From Euzebyales bacterium (GTDB lineage Bacteria; Actinomycetota; Nitriliruptoria; Euzebyales; Egibacteraceae), in NCBI GenBank assembly GCA_013695145.1, contig JACDBB010000169.1, positions 1 through 46,592 of the forward strand: a stretch of DNA of 46,592 nucleotides. Direction: 5' to 3'. Positions 7,844-15,493 of this stretch are shown one piece after another. The position numbers and the translations under genes are program-made. A model generated the notes under the pieces. It searched no databases. It worked only from the letters and a program-made list of their open reading frames with translations, and was not told the DNA's origin. Positions within the stretch are counted from its first letter, which is position 1; each line of letters opens with the position of its first letter.

Positions 7844-9385
7844 GTGACGACCCTTCCGAGCGCCAAGTCGGTCGCAGCCAACCCCACCCAGGCCGAGATG
7901 CGAGCGTGGGTCAGCCAGATGCCGAACGCGCAGATGACGGAGTTCGGCAACTACAACATCATCGCCCGCGTCACCGCGCGCTCCGCGGGGTCCACATTCA
8001 TCGTCACCGACGACCCCGCCACGACGACGAAGCCGACCATGGCTCGCGCCGACTACGAGGCCGTGGTCCGCAGGCACGAGGCGTACATCGCCGAGCGGGA
8101 CATGATCGTGATCGAGGGCTACATCGGCCCTGAGAACTCGCCGATGAAGCGTCCGACGCGGGTCTACATCGAGCGGTCCAACGCAAACATCCCCGCGATG
8201 CAGCAGCAGCTGTACTACCCCAAGGACGCCGACTGGGAGGAGTCCGATGCGCTCACGGTGATCTACACGCCGAACTGCCCCGCTGAGGGGTTCCCGGACG
8301 ACAAGCTCGTCACCATCGACCTGGAGAACTGGGTCACACGCGTGTTCAACATCGACTACTTCGGAGAGTCGAAGATGGGCGGGCTGCGCATGTGGATGGA
8401 GTGGGCGTTCCAGCAGGGGGCGCTCGCGATGCACGCGGGGGCGAAGGTCATCCCGACCGACGGCGGTGACAAGGTGGGGCTCATCATCGGCCTGTCCGGC
8501 ACCGGGAAGACGACCACAACCTTCACGCGCCAGAACGGCTCGCTGCCGGTCCAGGACGACATCGTCGCGCTCGTCGAGGGCGGGGGCGTGTTCTCCACCG
8601 AGAACGGCTGCTTCGCGAAGACCTACGGCCTGGACCCCCGCTACGAGCCCACCATCCACGGTGCGCTGGCCAAGCCGTCCGGGTGGCTCGAGAACGTCGC
8701 CGTCGACGCCGAAGGCCACGTCGACTTCTTCGACGACTCCTACACGGCCAACGGTCGCGGCACGTTCGCGCTGTCGGAGATCGAGCACTTCGATCCCCGC
8801 AAGCTGGATAAGGCCGACTTCCTGCTGATTCTCAACCGCAACGAGAACATCGCCCCCGCCGTGGCCAGGATGTCCTCGGTCGAGCAGGCCGTCGCCTACT
8901 TCATGCTGGGCGAGACGAAGGGCACGTCTGCTGGCGGGAAGGACGAGGCGGGCAAGAACCTGCGGGTGCCAGGCACCAACCCGTTCTTCATGCGTCACGA
9001 CTACCTGCAGGGCAACCGGCTGGCCGACCTCATCCGGTCGATGGACTACGACTTCGGGGTGTACGTGCTCAACACCGGGCGTGTCGGCGGCACCGAGGAC
9101 GTCGAGGGCTCCAAGAAGGTCAAGATCCCGCACAGCTCGGCGATCGTGAAGGCGATCGCCGAGGACACCATCCAGTGGGAGACCGACCCGGTGTTCGGCT
9201 ACCTCGTGGCGACCGGGGTCCCGGACTTCGACGACCGCGAGCTGCTGCAGCCGCGGCGGCTGTACGAGGCACAGGGCCGCGGCGACGAGTACGAGCTCCT
9301 CGCGCAGTCGCTGAAGGCCGAGCGGCGTGAGTACATGCGCCAGCACGAAGGCCTGGAGCCCGGCATCGTCGAGGCGCTCGGATAG
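7844..9385 (+). CDS. pckA: Phosphoenolpyruvate carboxykinase, ATP-type, divergent clade
   Basis: 513 residues. PEPCK interconverts oxaloacetate and PEP, the entry step of gluconeogenesis. The ATP-type fold is shown by the P-loop GLSGTGKTTTT near residue 216 and the QDD metal motif near 237, together with VLNTGRVGG and a DYFGESK segment near 170. The sequence departs from the classic enzyme: the usual LIGDDEHGW appears as LPVQDDIVAL, and the paired lysines of MKKG are reduced to one (ESKMG). The start is GTG at 7844, with AGGAGG (7833-7838) 5 nt upstream. It is monocistronic. Many actinomycetes use the GTP-type PckG, so an ATP-type enzyme is notable. Confidence 0.88.
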   Translation: MTTLPSAKSVAANPTQAEMRAWVSQMPNAQMTEFGNYNIIARVTARSAGSTFIVTDDPATTTKPTMARADYEAVVRRHEAYIAERDMIVIEGYIGPENSPMKRPTRVYIERSNANIPAMQQQLYYPKDADWEESDALTVIYTPNCPAEGFPDDKLVTIDLENWVTRVFNIDYFGESKMGGLRMWMEWAFQQGALAMHAGAKVIPTDGGDKVGLIIGLSGTGKTTTTFTRQNGSLPVQDDIVALVEGGGVFSTENGCFAKTYGLDPRYEPTIHGALAKPSGWLENVAVDAEGHVDFFDDSYTANGRGTFALSEIEHFDPRKLDKADFLLILNRNENIAPAVARMSSVEQAVAYFMLGETKGTSAGGKDEAGKNLRVPGTNPFFMRHDYLQGNRLADLIRSMDYDFGVYVLNTGRVGGTEDVEGSKKVKIPHSSAIVKAIAEDTIQWETDPVFGYLVATGVPDFDDRELLQPRRLYEAQGRGDEYELLAQSLKAERREYMRQHEGLEPGIVEALG

Positions 9386-9394
9386 CGGTGCGCA

Positions 9395-10786
9395 CTACTC
9401 ACCGAGCAGGTCGCGGATCTGGCTGGCCACCGTGTCGGTCACCGGACCGTGGGTGAGCAGGGTCGCCGTGCGGCCGCCGCCGTAGCCCAGGCCCGCGAGG
9501 TACTCGCGCGTCGCGCCTGACAGCTCGTCGCCGACCAGCAGCACCGCGGCGTCGTAGCGGGCCGCGAGCGGCGCCGCGGTGACGGCCCAGGTCCACGCGT
9601 CGGCGCCGAATGCCGGTACCGCGATCCAGTGCGACGGCGACGCGTCACGGTACCCCCACACCTGCTCCGCCACGTCAGCGGAGGTGCCCTGGCGGGTGGG
9701 ACCGGCCACGCGCTCGGCGCCCAGATCGCTCACCACGCGGTCGGACAGCGCGGCCCTGCCGCCCAGTGCGGCGGTGCGGCTGGGGCGGGTGTCGGTGAGC
9801 GCGCGCCTGGTCGCCTGCGGCACCTCGTCGGTCCCCGCGAGCAGGATCGGCGCCTGGGCGGCCGCGCCGTACGCGCCACCCGCCGCCGCGTCGGGCCAGT
9901 CGCCGGCGGTCACGACCAGCGCCGTCGCGGGCCGACCGGTCCGCCCTGCGACGACGCGCGCGACCTCGGCCGCGGTCTCGACGCGGCCGCCGCCGGACAC
10001 CCTGCGCACCGACCAGCCCGCAGCCCGCAGCTCGGCGGCGGCATGATCCGACACGGCTTCGGCCCCGCCGGCCAGCCACACGGTGCCACCCCTGGGCAGT
10101 GTGGCTTCCAGCGCGCCGCGCACCTGCGGATGCAGGGCGCCGTCCGGCGGATTCAGCAGAATGGGGCCGGCATCGGAGACCAGTGAGCCGGAGGCGAGCG
10201 CGTCGGCGAACACGTCGTCGCGTACCACCACGGCATGACGGGCTGACCCACCGGGGAACAACCGCTCGGCAAGCCGGGCCGTCGGCTCGACGGCCGCCGC
10301 GACGGGGGCGTGCGCCCCGGCGGTGAAGCGCTGCGCGACCCATGCGCGGCCGCCGCTGACGACAACGCCGATCCCGACCTCGGTGAAGCGGCCGTCCAGC
10401 AGGTTGGCGCGGTGTCCCGCGGAGCCCATGAACAGGGCGTGGACACGGTCGGCGACGTCCGAGGAGGCGCTCGCCATGCCGACGTTCTCCGCCCACGCTG
10501 CGGCCCCTGCGGGCACCCGGCTGGACAGGTCCGGGTCGTGCGCGATGGCGCCGCGCTCGGCCATGCGCTGCGACCAGTCGCGCGCGGAAGCCACCAGTCG
10601 CACGTCGACACGCAGGCCGGGCAAGCCGAGGCGTCCGCGTTCGGCGTTGATCAGGTCGGTCAGGCGCCGCTCGGCGCCGGCGGGATCGCCGTCAGCGGCC
10701 GCGGGCGCAGCGGGGAGCACGGCTACCAGGATGGTCAGGGCGGCGATGAGGGCGGGCAAGGACAGGCGTCGCTGTGCGAGCGGCAC
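9395..10786 (-). CDS. Secreted CAP-domain protein with three cell-wall-binding (CWB2) repeats
   Basis: 463 residues. A signal peptide (LIAALTILVAVLPAAPAAA) is followed by a CAP/SCP-like domain at about 40-150 (INAERGRLGL, AENVGMAS, GHRANLL, EVGIGVV) and three CWB2-type repeats to the C-terminus (VVVRDDVFADALAS, GGAEAVSD, TAAEVARVV and related blocks). The protein should be exported and bound non-covalently to the wall. GTG at 10786 is chosen because GGAG lies 8 nt upstream and the signal peptide follows immediately; a longer frame to 10918 has no such features. The stop lies 10 nt from the convergent PEPCK stop. CAP domain activity in bacteria is mostly unknown. Confidence 0.87.
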   Translation of the reverse strand: MPLAQRRLSLPALIAALTILVAVLPAAPAAADGDPAGAERRLTDLINAERGRLGLPGLRVDVRLVASARDWSQRMAERGAIAHDPDLSSRVPAGAAAWAENVGMASASSDVADRVHALFMGSAGHRANLLDGRFTEVGIGVVVSGGRAWVAQRFTAGAHAPVAAAVEPTARLAERLFPGGSARHAVVVRDDVFADALASGSLVSDAGPILLNPPDGALHPQVRGALEATLPRGGTVWLAGGAEAVSDHAAAELRAAGWSVRRVSGGGRVETAAEVARVVAGRTGRPATALVVTAGDWPDAAAGGAYGAAAQAPILLAGTDEVPQATRRALTDTRPSRTAALGGRAALSDRVVSDLGAERVAGPTRQGTSADVAEQVWGYRDASPSHWIAVPAFGADAWTWAVTAAPLAARYDAAVLLVGDELSGATREYLAGLGYGGGRTATLLTHGPVTDTVASQIRDLLGE

Positions 10787-10945
10787 GGGGGGGGCTCCAG
10801 ACGCTCGGGGGCACGGGCAAGCGACTGCGATGCTGCAGTTTGGCCCATGAGCGTGAACCGCGAATGACGGTGCGGTGAGGAAGCGCTCATGCGACCATGC
10901 GGCCCGCAGGGGAGACACCGGGTTGCGGCGCGGGCGCTTCTATGG

Positions 10946-10979
10946 TTAGGTTAGGCGAATAAAGGCTTGCCTTACCTAA
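10946..10979 (+). promoter_or_regulatory. Iron box: DtxR/IdeR-like operator
   Basis: Arms TTAGGTTAGGC (10946-10956) and GCCTTACCTAA (10969-10979) form an inverted repeat with one mismatch and a 12-nt spacer. Each half also resembles an IdeR/DtxR site (consensus TTAGGTTAGSCTAACCTAA); by eye, 14 of 19 positions match in each of two overlapping registers. It lies 43 nt before the GTG of the ferric-binding lipoprotein gene, as expected for iron repression. Confidence 0.72.
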
Positions 10980-11022
10980 ACTGCTCGGTTGGCTCGGCAC
11001 GACTATAGAGGAGATGCTCCCC

Positions 11023-12210
11023 GTGGCACCACTTCGGAAGTTCCTTGCGCGCACGGCCGCCGTCGCGCTGCTCGCGATCGTGGCGAGCGCGTGCGGCGGC
11101 GACAGCACCGAGACCGGCGCGGACGCCGACGTCGGGGCCGGCGATGCGGCGGCCGGCGCGGACACCACCACCGGCCCCGCGCCAACCGAGGCGGCCACGA
11201 CCGCGGCTGCCACCGAAGCCCCAGAGCCGACCGACGAGGGCGCCACCGCGGCAGCGACGGACGATGCGACCGCGGCGGACGGCGAGCCCCTGACCGTGTA
11301 CTCGGGCCGCAACGAGGAGCTGGTCGGTCCCCTGCTCGACGAGTTCACCGCCGCCACCGGCATCGGTGTGGAGATCCGCTACGGGGACACGGCCGAGCTG
11401 GCCGCCACGATCCTGGAGGAGGGCGAGAGCAGCCCGGCGGACGTGTATTTCGCGCAAGACGCTGGCGCCCTCGGGGCACTGCGCGCCGAAGGCCGCCTCA
11501 CCGAGCTCGCACCCGAGCAGCTCGACCGCGTCGAGGACCGCTTCCAAGCGACGGACGGCACCTGGGTCGGCGTGTCGGGGCGTGCCCGCACCATCGTCTA
11601 CAACACCGCCGAGGTGACCGACGAGGAGCTCCCGAACAGCGTCCTCGAGCTGACCGACGACACCTATGCCGGCCGGGTCGGCTGGGCGCCGACGAACGGG
11701 TCATTCCAGGCGTTCGTCACGGCCATGCGGGCGGAGCTCGGCGACGACGAGACCGCGACCTGGGTCGAGGGCATGGTCGCGAACGACGTCAGCGTGTACG
11801 AGAACAACACCGCGATCGTCGAGGCCGTCGGCCGGGGCGAGATCGCCTTCGGACTGGTCAACCACTACTACCTGTACCGCTTCCTCGACGAGGATCCGAG
11901 CTTCCCGGCCGCCAACGGCTTCCTGCCGGGCGGCGACGTCGGGGCACTGGTGAACGTGGCCGGCGCGGGGGTGCTGACCACCACCGATCAGCCGGAGGAA
12001 GCCGAGGCGTTCATCGCCTACCTCCTGAGCGACGAGTCCCAGGAGTACTTCTCGACCAAGACTTTCGAGTACCCGCTGGTGACGGGGATCCCGGCCGACG
12101 ATCGGCTCCCGGCCCTCGGCGAGATCGAGACCCCCGACCTCGACCTGTCGGACCTGGACGACCTGCAGGGCACGCTCGAGCTCCTGCGCGAGTCGGGGGC
12201 GCTGACCTGA
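11023..12210 (+). CDS. Ferric iron ABC transporter substrate-binding lipoprotein (FbpA/FutA family)
   Basis: About 395 residues. A lipobox (VASAC) is followed by a long Ala/Thr/Glu-rich low-complexity linker and then a periplasmic-binding fold: LTVYSGRNEEL, YFAQDAGALGAL, GRVGWAPTN, and the iron-binding tyrosine motif NHYYLYR. Family members capture Fe3+ for import. GTG at 11023 is preferred: GAGGAG (11008-11013) has 9 nt spacing to it but directly abuts the ATG at 11014. An IdeR/DtxR-like iron box upstream implies iron repression. No permease or ATPase gene follows, because the next genes are convergent, so the partner transporter must be encoded elsewhere. Confidence 0.9.
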   Translation: MAPLRKFLARTAAVALLAIVASACGGDSTETGADADVGAGDAAAGADTTTGPAPTEAATTAAATEAPEPTDEGATAAATDDATAADGEPLTVYSGRNEELVGPLLDEFTAATGIGVEIRYGDTAELAATILEEGESSPADVYFAQDAGALGALRAEGRLTELAPEQLDRVEDRFQATDGTWVGVSGRARTIVYNTAEVTDEELPNSVLELTDDTYAGRVGWAPTNGSFQAFVTAMRAELGDDETATWVEGMVANDVSVYENNTAIVEAVGRGEIAFGLVNHYYLYRFLDEDPSFPAANGFLPGGDVGALVNVAGAGVLTTTDQPEEAEAFIAYLLSDESQEYFSTKTFEYPLVTGIPADDRLPALGEIETPDLDLSDLDDLQGTLELLRESGALT

Positions 12211-12261
12211 CCCCACCCCCGGCCGCCCTGACCCGGCGCGTGTCGAGACCACCTCCGATTG

Positions 12262-12978
12262 TCAGAGGTCGCCGCTCAGCAGGATCTCGCCGGTCGGCTG
12301 GTCGACGCCACCGGCGGGCTCCATCGTCACCGCCACCTGTTCGGCTTCGTGCAGCGACTCCGAGGCGGTTGCGGTGGCGAGGCGGCCATCGGATCCGAAC
12401 ACCCCTGCGTCCACAGGTTGGCCGTCGCGGATCACCCATAGCTGGTAGGTCATGCCCTCGGCGGGCGCGGACAGACCGGTGGCGACCAGGACGCCCTCGT
12501 CACGGTCTGGGTCGTAGACGAACGTCGCGGGGACGTCGATCTGCCCGGTCATCGTGACCGAGTGGCCCGCCGCGACGAGCTCCGCCAGCCCCCGCTCCTC
12601 AGCGACGGTGGCCTCGAGCCGCTGGTTGTCCTGCCACAGCACCGCGACCGCGCCGGACAACCCGATCACCAGCGCGACCAGGCCCGCCGCGACCGGCGTC
12701 AGGACGCGCTGGACGCGCCGCGACAGGCTGGCGGGACCGCCCGGCGTCGCCGACACCTGCCGGGTCCGCTCGATCTCTGTGAGCACGCGGGCGCGCAGCC
12801 CCGCCGGCGCGTTCGCGGCGGCGGCGACGCCCAGCTCTGCGGCGGTCTCGGCGTACTCGGCCACCTCGAGCCGGCACGCCTCGCACACGGACAGGTGGCG
12901 CTCGTACAGGGCGCGCTCGTCGATGGTCAGGGCGTCCAGTGCGTACGCGCCGGCCAGTAGGTGGATGTTGTCGCTCAC
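12262..12978 (-). CDS. rskA: Anti-sigma factor, RskA-like
   Basis: 238 residues. The N-terminal zinc-type anti-sigma domain carries H28-x3-C32-x2-C35 (HLSVCEAC). One transmembrane helix lies at about 92-113, followed by an extracytoplasmic C-terminal domain with a WVIRDGQPVDAGVF segment typical of the RskA C-terminal domain. It should hold the cognate sigma factor at the membrane until site-1/site-2 proteolysis. Its ATG overlaps the sigma-factor stop codon (ATGA), giving translational coupling and near 1:1 synthesis. The gene ends 51 nt from the convergent ferric-binding gene. Confidence 0.9.
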   Translation of the reverse strand: MSDNIHLLAGAYALDALTIDERALYERHLSVCEACRLEVAEYAETAAELGVAAAANAPAGLRARVLTEIERTRQVSATPGGPASLSRRVQRVLTPVAAGLVALVIGLSGAVAVLWQDNQRLEATVAEERGLAELVAAGHSVTMTGQIDVPATFVYDPDRDEGVLVATGLSAPAEGMTYQLWVIRDGQPVDAGVFGSDGRLATATASESLHEAEQVAVTMEPAGGVDQPTGEILLSGDL

Positions 12979-13589
12979 GACCGCACCCCCAGCGTGTCGC
13001 GCAGGCGGATGAGCCCGTCACGCAGACGGGTCTTGACCGTTCCCAGCGGTGTATCCAACAGTTCGGCCACCTCCCGGTACGTACGGCCTCCGTAGTACGC
13101 GAGCTGCACCGCCTCGCGCTGCAGATCGGTCAGCTGGTCGAGCGCCCGTCGCACCTGCTGGTGCTCAAGCCGCGCCTGGACCTCCTCGGCGACCTCGTCG
13201 AAGCCGACGCTCGCATCGCGTACGCCGACCTTGTCGTCACGGTCACGGGCAGCTTGCTCGCTCCGCACACGGTCCACCGCGCGGCGGTGGGCCATCGTCA
13301 TGATCCAGGCGTTGGCCGAGCCGCGTTCCGCATCGAAGCGGGTCGCGGTGCGCCAGACCTCAAGCAGCACCTCCTGCGCGACCTCCTCGGATTGGGCCGG
13401 GTCCCTCAGGACCCGCCTGATCAACCCGTAGACGACGGGGGAGGTGCGGTCGTACAGCGCCACATAGGCCGCCTGGTCACCCTTGGCGATCCGTGTCAGC
13501 AGGCCTTCCAAGGACATCTGGGCCGGGGAACTCCCGACCGCGCGCAGTGGCCGCACGCCGTTCGGCTCTCCTGTCTGGTGCGGGGTCAT
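12975..13589 (-). CDS. sigK: ECF RNA polymerase sigma factor, SigK-like
   Basis: 204 residues with sigma region 2 (SEEVAQEVLLEVWRTATRFD, then WIMTMAHRRAVDRVR) and region 4 (LTDLQREAVQLAYYGGRTY, then LDTPLGTVKTRLRDGLIRLR). It directs RNA polymerase to stress promoters and is controlled by the overlapping RskA-like anti-sigma gene. The ATG at 13589 is one of several possible starts: an upstream in-frame ATG at 13649 and internal starts near 13518 exist, and no strong Shine-Dalgarno decides. A hairpin (13707-13751) separates it from the upstream gene. Confidence 0.9.
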   Translation of the reverse strand: MTPHQTGEPNGVRPLRAVGSSPAQMSLEGLLTRIAKGDQAAYVALYDRTSPVVYGLIRRVLRDPAQSEEVAQEVLLEVWRTATRFDAERGSANAWIMTMAHRRAVDRVRSEQAARDRDDKVGVRDASVGFDEVAEEVQARLEHQQVRRALDQLTDLQREAVQLAYYGGRTYREVAELLDTPLGTVKTRLRDGLIRLRDTLGVRS

Positions 13590-13706
13590 GAGGCACCGTT
13601 CGGTCCGCGAACTGGCCGACCTGGTCGCATGACGACCAGGCCGCTCCACCCCATGATTCGGTGCCGCGGACGGTGCGGATGGCCGCCATCCTACATCCGG
13701 GCCGCC

Positions 13707-13751
13707 GGTGGTCCGGCTCGATGACCACTGCGGTCACTCAGCCGGACCACC
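13707..13751 (-). terminator. Intergenic hairpin between the AT-hook gene and sigK
   Basis: A perfect 12-bp inverted repeat (GGTGGTCCGGCT / AGCCGGACCACC) with a 21-nt loop that can itself fold (GACC...GGTC). It lies 51 nt downstream of the minus-strand gene ending at 13802, so a terminator role is likely. No T-tract is present. Confidence 0.55.
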
Positions 13752-13801
13752 GCGCCCGTCGGGCAGCTGCGTGGCGACTCGTGGGAGGGTCGCGGCGAGC
13801 C

Positions 13802-14368
13802 TCAGGCCTTGTAGAGCGTCGGGGCGCGCCCAGGGCCACGGTGGTCGGGGTCGGGGCCCTGGGCCTTGATCCGGCCGCCTGAGAGCTCCTCGGAGATGAC
13901 CTTGCGCACCGACGCAACCGAGGCGCCGGACGCGTCTTCGAGCATCTTCACGGTGAACGTGCCCTTGGGGATCGCGGCGCGGATCTGGTCGACGGTGACC
14001 CGGCTGCGCCGTTGACCGCCACGCTGGGATCGTCCGGCGGGGCGGCCGCGCCCTCCGGCGACGCTGAACCCCGCCCTGCGCAGCACCGCTGCGGGCACCC
14101 CCTCCTCGGTGAACGCGCGCGCGGTGACGCCACGCTCATCGGCCCACGCCTTCGCGTGCGTGACGAACGCGTCTTCGCTGCGCTCCACGGAGGGCTTGCG
14201 AGCTTCCATGAGCTGCTGGCGCACCACGACACGCTCCAGTTGGTCGTCGGTGTCGTGCAGTTGCTTTTCGAGCGCGGCGATCTGCTCTTGGTCGACGAGG
14301 GATGAGGGATCAGACAGTGCGATCAGATACATGCGAACGGCTTGCTCGGCGGTTGACGAAGCCATCAT
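13802..14368 (-). CDS. Putative DNA-binding protein with AT-hook-like core and winged-helix-like C-terminus
   Basis: 188 residues. Residues 20-50 look like a short charged coiled coil. The middle (FVTHAKAWADERGVTARAF) resembles uncharacterised actinobacterial regulators, then comes an Arg/Gly-rich stretch with GRGRPAG, an AT-hook-like core, and finally a helix-turn-helix-like part (FTVKMLEDASGASVASVRKVI) ending in RAPTLYKA. I infer DNA binding; no experimental family is recognised. Two adjacent ATGs (14368, 14365) follow a purine-rich GAGAGAG. The upstream region has reiterated GCAACA motifs, possible autoregulatory sites. It sits between two ECF sigma modules. Confidence 0.72.
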   Translation of the reverse strand: MMASSTAEQAVRMYLIALSDPSSLVDQEQIAALEKQLHDTDDQLERVVVRQQLMEARKPSVERSEDAFVTHAKAWADERGVTARAFTEEGVPAAVLRRAGFSVAGGRGRPAGRSQRGGQRRSRVTVDQIRAAIPKGTFTVKMLEDASGASVASVRKVISEELSGGRIKAQGPDPDHRGPGRAPTLYKA

Positions 14369-14390
14369 CTCTCTCTTCGGTAAGGATTCG

Positions 14391-14453
14391 TGTTGCGGCT
14401 TGCAACAGAAGAGATGATACGTCAAAGCGAGCAACAGCACATGCAACAGAAAG
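14391..14453. promoter_or_regulatory. Reiterated GCAACA motifs upstream of the AT-hook gene
   Basis: Three GCAACA copies (14402-14407, 14431-14436, 14443-14448) plus one inverted TGTTGC (14391-14396) that forms a dyad with the first copy. The stretch is less GC-rich than its surroundings and lies just upstream of a probable DNA-binding gene, so it is a candidate operator and promoter region. Confidence 0.4.
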
Positions 14454-14470
14454 CGCGATGAGGTTAGCGC

Positions 14471-14698
14471 TCAATCGTTGTTGTCGTCACCCATCTGTTT
14501 GGCGATCCTCGCCAGCCTGGACGCCTCTGACGCCAAGCGGGCCGCGCCTGCGCCGTCGCCGCGGTGGCGGCAGCGCTGCGCACGCACTGACAGGGCGCTG
14601 GCGCGACGCAGCAGATGGCGCCGCAACTCGAGCAGGGACAGCGCGGCGCTCGGAGAGGTTGGCGTCTGCTCGGTCATCCGCTGCACATCGGTTCCCAT
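14471..14698 (-). CDS. Small basic helical protein, unknown function
   Basis: A 75-residue reading frame. After about 17 residues it becomes a predicted amphipathic helix rich in Leu, Arg and Ala (SLLELRRHLL, RLASEASRLARIAKQ) and ends in acidic DDNND. A second start at 14677 would give 68 residues. No Shine-Dalgarno is obvious. It lies between the AT-hook gene (same strand) and the divergent ECF sigma gene, and three tandem 13-bp repeats sit directly upstream. The function is not recognised; it may be a real small gene, but coding evidence is modest. Confidence 0.45.
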   Translation of the reverse strand: MGTDVQRMTEQTPTSPSAALSLLELRRHLLRRASALSVRAQRCRHRGDGAGAARLASEASRLARIAKQMGDDNND

Positions 14699-14700
14699 CA

Positions 14701-14739
14701 CTGTCAGGCTGGCCTGTCGGGCTGGCCTGTCGGGCTGGC
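14701..14739. repeat. Three tandem 13-bp repeats
   Basis: CTGTCRGGCTGGC repeated three times without gaps (14701, 14714, 14727), the first copy with A and the others with G at position 6. It lies in the divergent spacer between the small ORF (start 14698) and the ECF sigma gene (start 14867), where an operator array could regulate both. Confidence 0.7.
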
Positions 14740-14866
14740 CCCACCCCCCGAAGACGCCGTCACCTGGCCGAACGGTGCGGCATTCGCGCGCGCGAGTTGT
14801 CATACTGCGCGGCGTGCCCACGGCGCGACCACGCGCCCGCCGTTGCCACCGAGGGGAAGGAACCTC

Positions 14867-15493
14867 GTGCAGCACGCCGAAGCCGAGCAGGGCAGCGACG
14901 CCCCCTTCAACGAACAGATCGCCGACGGTGTCAAGCTCGGCGACCCCGACGCGGTCGGGGCCGTGTACGCGCGGCTGTCCGATCGGCTGCTCGGCTATCT
15001 GATGGCGCGCGTGCACGATCGCGCCACCGCGGAGGATCTGCTCGAGGCGACGTTCATCGAACTGCTGCTGAAGGGTTACACGATCCGCGGTGGTTCCAAG
15101 GCCATCAAGGTGTGGCTCTTTCGAGCCGCGCACTTCAATGCGCTCGATCATCTGCGCAAGGTCCGCCGCCGGGCCGAGGACCTGTCGGACATGGCCGAGG
15201 TCGATGTCGTGGACGTCTCGCGCGGGCCCGCGGAGCACGCCGAGGCGTCCTTGCTCGGCGACGAGGTGCGAGCCGCGATGCTCCAGCTGAGCGACGATCA
15301 GCGACAGGTCCTGCTGCTGCGCTACGTCGCGGGCTTCACCGCCGCCGAGGTCGCGAGCACCATGGACAAGACCGACGGCGCGATCCGCAGCCTGCAGCAT
15401 CGTGGGGAGCGGTCGCTGGCTCGCTTGCTCGGCCCCCGCGCCGCACCATCCGGCCCGGTGCGTGCGTCTCAGGGACGAAACGTTCCTCGATGA
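14867..15493 (+). CDS. ECF-type sigma factor (second)
   Basis: 208 residues. Region 2 is seen as YARLSDRLLGYLMARVHDRA, AEDLLEATF and a degenerate promoter-melting segment; region 4 as LSDDQRQVLLLRYVAGFTA followed by an HTH (GAIRSLQHRGERSLARLL). The GTG at 14867 is chosen because GAAGGA lies about 5 nt upstream; the open frame extends to 14615 but that part is not sigma-like. Its TGA overlaps the ATG of the DUF5667-like gene (ATGA), the usual arrangement for a sigma factor with its membrane partner. Targets are unknown. It diverges from the small ORF at 14471. Confidence 0.87.
   Translation: MQHAEAEQGSDAPFNEQIADGVKLGDPDAVGAVYARLSDRLLGYLMARVHDRATAEDLLEATFIELLLKGYTIRGGSKAIKVWLFRAAHFNALDHLRKVRRRAEDLSDMAEVDVVDVSRGPAEHAEASLLGDEVRAAMLQLSDDQRQVLLLRYVAGFTAAEVASTMDKTDGAIRSLQHRGERSLARLLGPRAAPSGPVRASQGRNVPR

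Noticed and set aside
11014-11016. ATG at 11014 as start of the ferric-binding protein
   Set aside because: The Shine-Dalgarno GAGGAG directly abuts it; the GTG at 11023 has proper spacing.
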